Source: JAAYCI01 sp031549285
Lineage (GTDB): Bacteria; Bacillota; Clostridia; Oscillospirales; Ruminococcaceae
DNA: 64,000 nt
Assembly: GCA_031549285.1 (NCBI GenBank)
Contig: JAVBPZ010000003.1
Location: 1 to 64,000 of the forward strand
Direction of reading: 5' to 3'
The position numbers and the translations under genes are program-made. The notes beneath the pieces are model-generated. The model saw nothing but the letters and a program-made list of their open reading frames with translations, was not told the origin of the DNA and searched no databases. The first letter of the stretch is position 1, and each line of letters begins with the position of its first letter. Below, in pieces: positions 8,515 to 16,690 of the stretch.

Positions 8515-8576
8515 GCGGGAATTCCCGCACCTGCCGGCCTTTCCTGCCGGAGCACCCGCCGGTCATATAACACACA

Positions 8577-9548
8577 TCACATAAAACCAAAGTAGGTGTA
8601 CAGGTAGTTTCCAAAATTGACATACACCACCGCATACAGCGCCACATAGGCCGCCAACACCACCGCTACGCCCATGGCGCTGGTGCCGCCTTTCTTTGCC
8701 AGCATATCCCGGTACTCCTGCGCCACAGGATATTTTTCCTTCAGCGTGCGCATTTTCTTCGCCGCCTGCCTGCGGTACAGGTACAGCGCAAACAGCCCAA
8801 TGACAAACTGCAGCCCCAGCGAAACCCAGGTGGTCGCCGAGGACACCTGGTTCAGCACCCCCAGCGATAACGAAGAAAACCAGGGAATACCCGCGTCCTT
8901 GAACACCGCCAGATACCCCGGCACCGACAACCCCAGCAGCACCACAAAGGTGGCCACCGCCCAGCCCCACATTTTGCGGTAGGCAAAATACAGCGGCGCC
9001 ACCAAAAACGCGCTGGCCATAAACGATATCTTGCTCTTCCGTTGGTCCTGTAACGACAGCCGGTACAGGTAGGTTTGCGCGGACGGCCCCACAAACGCGG
9101 CCCAGTCCTTTTTGGGAATCTCGTCTATACTGCCGGCGGTATCCACCGGCCCACGCGCACCAGCACCCGGGCCATAGCCGCCCCAGCTGGGCTCTGCCGT
9201 AAAATCCTGGTGCAGCGGGGTGCCGCACTGCTCGCAGAAAATATTGCCGCCGTCGTTTATGGTGCCACAGTTTGGGCAGCGAATCCCTTCGCCATCCCGC
9301 GCAGCATCGTTTTTCCCGGTTGTGCCCGCCTTGTCTCCGGTTTGGCTTTTTGCCGGTTCGGCGTCGGCTTTTTTGCCCTCGGGCTGGTACTCAAACCCGG
9401 CGCCGTGCTTATCAGAAAATACACAGTTCCCCGCCTTGGTATAGCAAGCCCTGTGGTATGGCGCCCCGCATGACGGGCAAATGACAATATCATCCTCTTT
9501 GGTAAAAGACTTCTTGCATACAGGACATGTCCCGGACGGTTGGCTCAT
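8577..9548 (-). CDS. Zinc-ribbon/RING-like membrane protein, DUF2628-like
   Basis: The product has 323 residues. Residues about 7-35 form a prokaryotic RING-like zinc finger (CPVCKKSF, then CPSCGAPYHRACY). A second ribbon follows at about 90-115 (CPNCG, then CEQCG), both cytoplasmic. A Lys/Gly-rich linker leads to a conserved stretch (KKDWAAFVGPSAQTYLYR) and four or so membrane segments (SFMASAFLVAPLYFAYRK, WAVATFVVLLGLSVPGYLA, VSLGLQFVIGLFALYLY, VAVVLAAYVALYAVVYV). The WAAF/FAYRKMWGWA pattern is that of DUF2628 proteins. The start is ATG 9548 with GGGGAGG in front; an in-frame start 129 bases upstream has none. No function is known to me for this combination. It stands alone upstream of the rpsF promoter, divergent from prfB. 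Confidence 0.8.
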   Translation of the reverse strand: MSQPSGTCPVCKKSFTKEDDIVICPSCGAPYHRACYTKAGNCVFSDKHGAGFEYQPEGKKADAEPAKSQTGDKAGTTGKNDAARDGEGIRCPNCGTINDGGNIFCEQCGTPLHQDFTAEPSWGGYGPGAGARGPVDTAGSIDEIPKKDWAAFVGPSAQTYLYRLSLQDQRKSKISFMASAFLVAPLYFAYRKMWGWAVATFVVLLGLSVPGYLAVFKDAGIPWFSSLSLGVLNQVSSATTWVSLGLQFVIGLFALYLYRRQAAKKMRTLKEKYPVAQEYRDMLAKKGGTSAMGVAVVLAAYVALYAVVYVNFGNYLYTYFGFM

Positions 9549-9716
9549 GGTGTTCCTCCCCGGCAGGCGGCTTTTTCGCGCAAACAGCTTTGTACTGTTT
9601 CCTACCGGATATTGTATCCCATCTGTCCCAAAAAAGCAAAATATACTTGATGCGCCGCCACTGCCCATCAAACACATACCAGGCCATATTTCTCCTCGCC
9701 AAACGACGCCTTTTTC

Positions 9717-9745
9717 TTTACTTCCCCGCTGATATCTTTTATACT
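9717..9745 (+). promoter_or_regulatory. Probable promoter of prfB
   Basis: TTTACT (9717-9722) and TATACT (9740-9745) are 17 bases apart, about 45 bases before the prfB start. The same hexamer pattern is seen upstream of the amino-acid transporter. Confidence 0.5.
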
Positions 9746-9788
9746 ATTATAGTATTGCGAAACCGACAGGAGCAAAGTGGGAGGAACC

Positions 9789-10922
9789 ATGGTCATACTG
9801 GACGAGGTAAAGCGGCAGGTTACAGAACTGGCGCCGGAAATAAAAAACCTGGCGGATGCGCTGGGTATCGACGCGAAGAAGCGCCGGCTGGAGGAGCTGG
9901 AGATGCGCTCCGCCATGCCGGAGTTTTACGACGACCCCGCCGCTTCCGCCAAAGTCTTTAGTGAGATGAGCGCTATCAAGGACCGGCTGGAGGATTACGC
10001 CGACCTGACGGGCCTGCTGGCCGACGCCGAAACCCTGCTGGAGTTGTGGGAGGAAGGCGACGAGGACGCCGCCGGTGAATGTGAAACCGCTGTGGTGGAC
10101 CTGGCCCGGCAAACAGAAAAATTGCGGCTGGTCACCTTGCTGACCGGCGAGTACGACAAAAACAACGCCATCCTCACCTTCCACGCGGGCGCCGGCGGAA
10201 CCGAGGCGCAGGACTGGGTGGAGATGCTGGTGCGCATGTACCAAAAATACGCGCTGGACCATGGATACAAAACTACTTTGCTGGACTTTTTAGACGGCGA
10301 GGAGGCCGGTATTAAAAGTGCCTCCATGCTGGTAGAGGGCCCCAACGCCTATGGCTTTTTGAAAAGCGAAAACGGCGTGCACCGCCTGGTGCGGGTTTCC
10401 CCGTTCGATTCCTCCGGCCGGCGGCACACCAGCTTTGCCTCCATTGAGGTCATGCCGGAAATAGAAGAAGACAAAAGCGTGGAAATTCGCCCGGACGACA
10501 TTAAAATGGATGTATACCGTGCCTCTGGCGCGGGCGGGCAGCACGTAAACAAAACCTCCAGCGCGGTGCGCCTTACCCATATTCCCACCGGCATAGTGGT
10601 GGCCAGCCAGGCCGAGCGCAGCCAGGTGCAAAACCGTGAAACCGCCATGAAGATGCTGGTTTCCAAACTGGTGCAAATCAAAGAACGCGAGCATCTGGAT
10701 AAGATAGATGATATCAAGGGCGTGCAAAAAGACATCGCCTGGGGCAGCCAGATTCGCAGCTATGTGTTCATGCCGTATACCCTGGTGAAGGACCACCGCA
10801 CCAGCTATGAAAACGGCAACGTGGGTGCCGTGATGGACGGCGACCTGGACGGCTTTATCGACGCATACCTGAAAGCCGCCAGCAAAGGCGAACTGCAAAA
10901 CGCCACCGCTGCCGAGGAGTAA
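9789..10922 (+). CDS. prfB: Peptide chain release factor 2
   Basis: The 377-residue product carries the RF2 stop-codon recognition tripeptide SPF (in RVSPFDSSGRRHTSF) and the peptidyl-hydrolysis motif GGQ (ASGAGGQHVNKTSSAVR). It releases finished chains at UGA and UAA. The frame is continuous from ATG 9789 (behind GGGAGG) through the N-terminal helical domain, with no internal UGA. The autoregulatory +1 frameshift found in most bacterial prfB genes is therefore absent, and this copy is made without frameshifting. Length and order match family norms. It is followed by the aquaporin gene on the same strand. Confidence 0.97.
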   Translation: MVILDEVKRQVTELAPEIKNLADALGIDAKKRRLEELEMRSAMPEFYDDPAASAKVFSEMSAIKDRLEDYADLTGLLADAETLLELWEEGDEDAAGECETAVVDLARQTEKLRLVTLLTGEYDKNNAILTFHAGAGGTEAQDWVEMLVRMYQKYALDHGYKTTLLDFLDGEEAGIKSASMLVEGPNAYGFLKSENGVHRLVRVSPFDSSGRRHTSFASIEVMPEIEEDKSVEIRPDDIKMDVYRASGAGGQHVNKTSSAVRLTHIPTGIVVASQAERSQVQNRETAMKMLVSKLVQIKEREHLDKIDDIKGVQKDIAWGSQIRSYVFMPYTLVKDHRTSYENGNVGAVMDGDLDGFIDAYLKAASKGELQNATAAEE

Positions 10923-11072
10923 GCGCGCCTGTTTTCTCCGCCGGTCCGGTATCTGTTCCGGCCCGGCGCGACCGTTATCAAACCAGCATGGGAAAGAGGG
11001 CGATGCCGACCAACCGTACTGCCATCATGTCTTATGTACTATATACGAAAAATGTGAAAGGGTGAAATCGGT

Positions 11073-11756
11073 ATGAGCAGTGTAAAAAAGTATATTGCGG
11101 AGTTTATCGGGACCTTTGTTTTGGTGTTTATGGGGTGCGGCAGCGCGGTCTTTTTGGGCGCCGCGGTCGGCGGGGGCCATCTGGCGGTCGCATTTGCGTT
11201 TGGCCTGTCTATTGTGGCCATGGCCTATGTAATCGGGAATATTTCCGGTTGCCATATTAACCCGGCGGTGTCGCTGGCAATGTTAATAAACAAAAAAATG
11301 GATGTGCGGGATTTCATCGGCTATGTCATCGCGCAGGTGGCCGGCGCCATCGCGGGCGCGGGCCTGCTGGAGGTTTTTGTGGGCGTGTTTGGCATCACCG
11401 ACCAAACCGGGGCGCTGGGCTCCAACGGTGTGACCAACGCCGGCGGCATCGGCGGCGCGCTGCTCATCGAGGTAGTCCTCACCTGCATTTTCGTGTTCAC
11501 CATCCTGGGTGTCACCTCGGATGAGGGCAAGGGCAGCGTTGCCGGCATCGTCATCGGCCTCACGCTCACCTTTGTGCACATCGTGGGCATCCCGCTGACC
11601 GGCACTTCGGTAAACCCGGCGCGCAGCATTGGCCCGGCGCTGTTCGCGGGCGGCGCGGCACTGACAGACCTGTGGGTATTCATCGTGGCGCCGTTGGTGG
11701 GCGCGGTGCTGGCCTCGGTGCTGTTCATGCTGTATAAAAAGAGCAAAAAGGCCTAA
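11073..11756 (+). CDS. aqpZ: Aquaporin (MIP family, AqpZ-like)
   Basis: The protein has 227 residues with six membrane helices and the two half-helices carrying the pore motifs: NPAV after SGCHI (about residue 63) and NPAR in TGTSVNPARS (about residue 180). H in TFVHIVGIPLTG and R of NPAR match the narrow water-selective filter of AqpZ. A glycerol facilitator would have a Gly and a longer loop here. It likely conducts water across the cytoplasmic membrane. The start is ATG 11073 with AAAGGG about 10 bases upstream. It ends at a bidirectional terminator. Water rather than glycerol selectivity is inferred from those residues. Confidence 0.9.
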   Translation: MSSVKKYIAEFIGTFVLVFMGCGSAVFLGAAVGGGHLAVAFAFGLSIVAMAYVIGNISGCHINPAVSLAMLINKKMDVRDFIGYVIAQVAGAIAGAGLLEVFVGVFGITDQTGALGSNGVTNAGGIGGALLIEVVLTCIFVFTILGVTSDEGKGSVAGIVIGLTLTFVHIVGIPLTGTSVNPARSIGPALFAGGAALTDLWVFIVAPLVGAVLASVLFMLYKKSKKA

Positions 11757-11811
11757 GGGCTCTTTGGGGTCGGTTCATTGGTCTTTGCACTTCCTTTTAA
11801 CTCTAAAAAAC

Positions 11812-11847
11812 AAACCGGAGCAGGATTCTTCCCTGCTCCGGTTTTTA
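11812..11847. terminator. Bidirectional terminator between aqpZ and the DUF362 gene
   Basis: AAACCGGAGCAGG pairs with CCTGCTCCGGTTT around a 7-base loop. A T-run follows on the plus strand, and an A-run (six A) precedes it, giving Ts on the minus strand, so it serves both convergent genes. Confidence 0.9.
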
Positions 11848-12005
11848 TTATTGCCAGTCGCGGCATTGCCTTAGTACCACAATGGCGCATTTTCCCGACA
11901 TTGGTTTCCTAGTTTTCGCCCGGTTTTAGCGTATAGGTTTTTCTCTTTTTCGCTCTCGCCAGAACACCCGCCGTCATTTTCACCCCGCGCGGTGCCGCAT
12001 CCGTT

Positions 12006-13118
12006 TTATTTCAGCGTTATCAGCTCGTACTCCCCGGTGCCCAGACCCAGCTTTTCTGCGTGGGAAATTTGCCCGCGCCAGTTGGTGGTGGGGTGCACAT
12101 TGGTGAAATGGTCCGACCCCGCCGTGGTAACGCTCAGGGCGCTTCCCGGCAGACCTGGCGCCGCGTTCACCGCGTCGATGCACGCCTTGTCCAGCGCCAC
12201 CGGGTCGAACGAAGCAAACATGCCAATATCCGGCACCAGCGCCACGTCATTTTCCGCGTGGCAGTCGCAGTAGGGCGAAACCTGGTTTACCACCGACACA
12301 TGGAACGACGGGCGTCCATCCACCACAGCTTTCGTGTATTCTACCATTTTATAGTTCAGGATATCATTGTCCTGCCAGCTGTCGTTGGCAATGGCGTCAA
12401 AGTTACAGGTGCCGATGCACCGGCCACAACCCACACACTTTTCGTGGTCTATCGTCGCTTTGTTGTCCGTACCATAGTGGATGGCATCCTGCGCGCAGAA
12501 CCGGCCGCAAACCTTGCAGCCACGGCAGGCATTTTGGTCCACCACCGGCTTGCCCTCGTTGTGCATCTGCATCTTCCCCGCGCGGCTGCCACACCCCATG
12601 CCCAGGTTCTTAATGACGCCGCCAAAGCCGGTCAACTCGTGCCCTTTGAAATGCGTCAGGGAAATGATAACATCGGCATCCATAATGGCGCGGCCAATGC
12701 GGGCGGTGGGGCAATATTCGGCACCCGCCACCGGAACCTCCACGTCGTCGGTGCCTTTCAGCCCGTCGGCAATCACAATCTGGCAACCAGTGGATTGCGG
12801 CGAAAACCCGTTCTCCTGCGCGGCCTCTATATGCTCCAGCGCATGCTTGCGGCGGCCCACATACAGGGTGTTACAATCGGTCAAAAACGGCCGGCCGCCA
12901 CGTGCGCGGATGTGGTCCGCCACCGCCTTGGCAAAATTTGGCCGCAGGAAAGACAGGTTACCCGGCTCGCCAAAATTCATTTTGATAGCGACAAACTTAT
13001 TCTCCATATCCAGCTGGTCTATGCCCGCTTTTTGTATCAGCCGGTCCAGTTTATCCAGCAGGGTAACCCCAAATGTGGTGCATCGCATATCCGTAAAGTA
13101 TACTTTCGCCTTTTCCAT
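12006..13118 (-). CDS. DUF362 domain protein with two 4Fe-4S clusters
   Basis: The 370-residue protein starts with a DUF362 fold (VYFTDMRC, then KMNFGEPGN, PFLTDCNTLY, ISLTHFKGHELTGFGG). Residues about 190-255 are a ferredoxin insert with two CxxCxxC...C sets: CRGCKVCGRFC and CVGCGRCIGTC, each followed by a distant Cys or partner loop, as for two 4Fe-4S clusters. The DUF362 part then resumes. The family is widespread in anaerobes and annotated as an iron-sulfur oxidoreductase-like protein of unknown substrate. The start is ATG 13118 with AGGAG about 11 bases upstream; a longer in-frame extension is basic, low-complexity and has no RBS. It lies downstream of the CinA fusion on the same strand, 122 bases away, so may be co-transcribed. 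Confidence 0.88.
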   Translation of the reverse strand: MEKAKVYFTDMRCTTFGVTLLDKLDRLIQKAGIDQLDMENKFVAIKMNFGEPGNLSFLRPNFAKAVADHIRARGGRPFLTDCNTLYVGRRKHALEHIEAAQENGFSPQSTGCQIVIADGLKGTDDVEVPVAGAEYCPTARIGRAIMDADVIISLTHFKGHELTGFGGVIKNLGMGCGSRAGKMQMHNEGKPVVDQNACRGCKVCGRFCAQDAIHYGTDNKATIDHEKCVGCGRCIGTCNFDAIANDSWQDNDILNYKMVEYTKAVVDGRPSFHVSVVNQVSPYCDCHAENDVALVPDIGMFASFDPVALDKACIDAVNAAPGLPGSALSVTTAGSDHFTNVHPTTNWRGQISHAEKLGLGTGEYELITLK

Positions 13119-13240
13119 ATCCTTGTTCTTCTCCTTTTTGCGGCGGTGTTTTCGCGCCGGTTTTTCTTTCGCGCCCCTTCTTATTTTATGGGGCGCCCTT
13201 TGGCATCCGCTGCCATGGTCGTGGCATTGCTCCCGTTCGC

Positions 13241-16200
13241 TTATTCCCATGGTATGAGCTTTGTATCGGGGTAATACCAGGCCAAAATCTGCTCGTAGCT
13301 CTTGCCTTCCCTGGCCTGCCCCTCGGCCCCGGCCAGGCTCATGCCGCACCCATGACCGGATCCATAGCAGGTAATCACAAACTCGCCGCCGGTATACTCC
13401 ATCTCAAACGCCGGACTGCGCAAAATCTGTTTGCCGTCTTTCACCAGCCCCCGCTGCCAAAACCAACTGCCGGAAACCTCGGTGCCAAATACCTGCATGC
13501 TGGTCACATACCCGCCGTCATTGGTAACAATATCCGTAATCCAGCCCTCCGGCGGCACACCCGCAGGCGCCTGCATTCCCAGCGCTGCTTCCAGCATTTC
13601 AGACACTTCCTCCGCCTCCAGCGTATAAATACGCCGCCAGTCCGCCAGGCCCTGGTCATAGCGCGAAGGTACCGTTTTCAGGTATGCGCGGGAAACACCC
13701 CACACCGCATCCGGCTCGTTCGTGCCTTTTGCCGCCAGCGCAAAAAACGGCGTAAAAGCAGGCGCTTCCTCGTCCGCGCTGACCACCACAGCAGCTACCT
13801 CCGCCACGGCGGCATATACCTCCGGCGTATAGGACATGCCACGCACCGCCGGTGCCGCATCGCCCGCCGCCTGTTGGTTCAGTATCCAGCTGTGCGCCGC
13901 TACCGCCAGCGCTTTTATCGCCTCCGGCGACGACACGCTGGCCGCTTCCTGCTGGCAGATTTGCGCCAGAACATCCGCCACTGGGTCGGTCACCCGCACA
14001 CCATTCATTGTCACCGTCAGCAGCGCCGGGTCCGCGCGCACAAATTCCGGCGGCTCAGGTTCCGGCTCTGCCGTCACCTCTTCCGGGGCCTCCTCCGGCG
14101 CTTCGCTGGCAGCGTCCGCTGCGCTGTCGGAATCGCTTTGCCCGGTGGACGATGCTCCGGACACCGTGCTGGCCGCTGTACTGGAAACAGCGGACGAACT
14201 GCCCGCCACAGACACGCTGCTGCTCACGGCATCGGCCATGGCAAGCGCCGGACCGAGGCCATTTTTAGCCGATGTATCAACCACCCAAATGTCATTGCCT
14301 TGCGCAGTACCGGCCGCAGATGAACTGCTTCCGGTTTCCGATGCCGTCGCGTCGCTCTCGGCCTCGGCCACCTCCACCGGTACTGGCACCAGCGGCACCG
14401 CATCGGCTGCCGGCATGCCCGCCAGGTATTGCAGCTGCTGGTTTTCGGCCCCCTGGTTTATATACCAGCCCAGCCACTGTGTGTACAGTGCGGCGGTATC
14501 CGGCGGGGTTTTCCCGCCGGCCTGGTAATAGGCCGCTGGCATCAGCGGGGCGCCGGCCACCGTGGCCGGTGGCAATACCTCCACCGATTCCTCCGGTGGC
14601 ATCAGCCGCCCGCAAACGTACAGCGTGCGGCCCGCCACCGCGGGATCCGCCACCGCCAAAGACATAAAACTGTCCCCCTGCGCCAGCAGTGCTCCTACCT
14701 CATACAAACTGCGCATCTTGGTCCCCAGCGCAAACGTAAGGAAATCTTCGTACGGCGCCAGGCTGGTGGCAGCGGGGTCAAACCCATCGGGCTGGGTCTC
14801 GTTTTCATCCACTAAAAAAACCGCGAAGATGGTGTATACCTTCGCGTCACGGCTGGTATAGTAGGTAAAGGTGGACAGCTGTTTTGCCTGTTCGGTATCG
14901 GCCAGCTTCAGCAGCGGGGTAAAGGTTTCCCCGCCCAGCACTACCGTGTTCGCCGGTGTACGCGCCGGCAGCGCGGTAGAGGCTACCAGCGCCATGTTTT
15001 CGTTTCCGGCACGCCGGGGTGCTTCGTCCAATGCAGCCTGTTCCACCGCCGCCTGCGCCACCAAGCCCTCCACCTGTGGGTACGGCAGCGCCACAAACCC
15101 TACCACGCTGGGGTTTTCGGCCGCGGTTTGGGCCACCAGCTCTTCGGCAGCGGCGGTGTACTCCGGCGTGCCGTAGCGCAGCCCCTGCGCCGCGGGAAAT
15201 GCCATGTCGGCGGCTTCCTCCGGTGTACCGCGCGAAAAGTACAGCGCCCCCAAAATCAATGCCAAAATAAGCGCCACCAGCAGCACCGCGCCCAGTGCCC
15301 GGCCCGCAAAACCCGCTTTGTGCTTCGGCCGGCCCACCCGCTCATAGTCTGCCTGCTGGCTGCGGGAAAACTGTTTCGCGTCCGGCACCGGCTTCCCTGC
15401 TATCAGCAGCCGCACCATGTCCAGCGCGTTTTGGGTGGCCATATAGCGCACCACATCGCGGCTGCGGCCGTGCATGGTCATTTTGCGAATAAACACCTGC
15501 CCGCCCATGCTGACCGCAATATACACCAGGCCCACCGGCTTTTGTTCGCTGCCGCCGTCCGGCCCGGCAATACCGGTAATGCCCACGCCGTAATCGGTCA
15601 CGCCGCGCCTTGCCGCGCCATAGGCCATTTCGGCAGCCACCTGGCTGGACACGGCGCCATACCGGCGCAGCGTCCGGTTGGAAACACCTACCAGCTCGTG
15701 CTTCACTTCGTTGGCATAGGTCACCGCGCCAAACCCAAACACCGCGCTGGCCCCCGGCACCGAGGTAATACGCTCACTTAACAAGCCGCCGGTACAGCTT
15801 TCCGCGGTGGCAATGGTCTCGTCATGGGCAATCAGCGCCTCCACCACCGTGGTTTCCAGGTCGTCGCCGCTGTCGGAATATATCAAATCTCCCAGCAACT
15901 TGCGGAACAAATCCGCATATTCCGCGCACATCACGTCCGCCATATCGGCGGTGTCCGCCTTTGCGGTAATGCGAATATGCACTTCGCCGGTTTTGGCATA
16001 CAGCGCCGCGGTGGGGTTGTCCCCCTCCAGCAGCGACGCCACCTTTACCTCCAGGTCGCTTTCGCCCATGCCTACCACCCGCAGCGTAAGCGAGCGGATG
16101 GAAGCATCCTGCATCGCCTCCAGCAGCGGCCGCACTTCTTTTTGGAACATGGGTTCCATCTCGGCCGGCGGCCCCGGCAGCAAAAACGCGTACTTTCGCC

Positions 16201-16624
16201 CCTGCCGGAAAAACGCGCCCGGCGCCGTACCGTTTTCATTCGGCAGCTTGCGCCCGCTGCGCGGCACCATGGCCTGCTTGCGGTTGTTTTCGCTCATCTG
16301 CCGGCCGCGCGCCTTAAAGTATGCGTTTATTTTCGCCAGCTCCTCGGCGTCCGGCACCAAATAATCGCCAAACACCTCCGCCACTGTTTCTTTGGTCAGG
16401 TCGTCCTCGGTGGGGCCCAAGCCCCCGGTCAGCACCAGCACATCGCTGCGTTCCTTGGCCTCCTGCAGCAGCGCGCGCAGGCGCAGGGCATTGTCCCCCA
16501 CCACCGTCTGATAATATACCGTGTACCCCAGCGCCGCCAGCTCTTGTGACAAAAACCGGGCGTTGGTGTTCAGGATATCCCCCAATAACAGCTCGGTTCC
16601 CACCGATATAATCTCTGCGCGCAC
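13241..16624 (-). CDS. cinA: CinA (competence/damage-inducible) fused to membrane anchor, degenerate sortase-B-like domain and SpoIID-like domain
   Basis: One open frame of 1127 residues starts at GTG 16624, 7 bases after AAAGGAGG. Residues 1-170 are the COG1058 molybdopterin-binding-like part of CinA (ISVGTELLLGDILNTNA, VLTGGLGPTEDDLTKE, LLPGPPAEM). Residues about 255-410 are the nicotinamide-nucleotide amidase part (ATAESCTGGLLSERIT, GITGIAGPDGG). Normal CinA ends here. A basic linker then leads to one membrane helix (444-463). Residues about 500-675 read like class B sortase (NPSVVGF, NTVVLGG, TFTYYTSRDAKVYTIFAV), but the catalytic His position (IYGHNM in active enzymes) is Gly565 and LTLSTC is MSLAVA. 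A Ser/Ala/Glu/Pro linker (about 750-860) follows, then a SpoIID-like domain (865-1120: QQEAASVSSPEAIKALAVAA, and GSGHGCGMSLAGA...YEQILAWYYP). The first part faces the cytoplasm and the rest the wall side. A physiological role is not known. Confidence 0.85.
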   Translation of the reverse strand: MRAEIISVGTELLLGDILNTNARFLSQELAALGYTVYYQTVVGDNALRLRALLQEAKERSDVLVLTGGLGPTEDDLTKETVAEVFGDYLVPDAEELAKINAYFKARGRQMSENNRKQAMVPRSGRKLPNENGTAPGAFFRQGRKYAFLLPGPPAEMEPMFQKEVRPLLEAMQDASIRSLTLRVVGMGESDLEVKVASLLEGDNPTAALYAKTGEVHIRITAKADTADMADVMCAEYADLFRKLLGDLIYSDSGDDLETTVVEALIAHDETIATAESCTGGLLSERITSVPGASAVFGFGAVTYANEVKHELVGVSNRTLRRYGAVSSQVAAEMAYGAARRGVTDYGVGITGIAGPDGGSEQKPVGLVYIAVSMGGQVFIRKMTMHGRSRDVVRYMATQNALDMVRLLIAGKPVPDAKQFSRSQQADYERVGRPKHKAGFAGRALGAVLLVALILALILGALYFSRGTPEEAADMAFPAAQGLRYGTPEYTAAAEELVAQTAAENPSVVGFVALPYPQVEGLVAQAAVEQAALDEAPRRAGNENMALVASTALPARTPANTVVLGGETFTPLLKLADTEQAKQLSTFTYYTSRDAKVYTIFAVFLVDENETQPDGFDPAATSLAPYEDFLTFALGTKMRSLYEVGALLAQGDSFMSLAVADPAVAGRTLYVCGRLMPPEESVEVLPPATVAGAPLMPAAYYQAGGKTPPDTAALYTQWLGWYINQGAENQQLQYLAGMPAADAVPLVPVPVEVAEAESDATASETGSSSSAAGTAQGNDIWVVDTSAKNGLGPALAMADAVSSSVSVAGSSSAVSSTAASTVSGASSTGQSDSDSAADAASEAPEEAPEEVTAEPEPEPPEFVRADPALLTVTMNGVRVTDPVADVLAQICQQEAASVSSPEAIKALAVAAHSWILNQQAAGDAAPAVRGMSYTPEVYAAVAEVAAVVVSADEEAPAFTPFFALAAKGTNEPDAVWGVSRAYLKTVPSRYDQGLADWRRIYTLEAEEVSEMLEAALGMQAPAGVPPEGWITDIVTNDGGYVTSMQVFGTEVSGSWFWQRGLVKDGKQILRSPAFEMEYTGGEFVITCYGSGHGCGMSLAGAEGQAREGKSYEQILAWYYPDTKLIPWE

Positions 16625-16690
16625 AGCGGCACCTCCTTTGTATACCTATTAATATATAAGCCCCGGTACAGGCACCTTATTGTGCATGCC

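Larger units (their letters stand above)
8208..8576. other. Intergenic region and 5' leader of the rpsF operon
   Basis: This 369-base spacer carries the rpsF promoter, a 14-bp palindrome beside its -35, a long leader of about 270 bases, and the leader hairpin directly before the RBS. No gene is apparent. Confidence 0.6.

Noticed and set aside
13241..16624. Cys671 (TLYVC) as a possible sortase nucleophile
   Set aside because: Aligning the whole segment puts TLSTC over MSLAVA and places Cys671 in the following strand (equivalent to the GRxVVVxRL strand). With no His present either, catalysis is unlikely.
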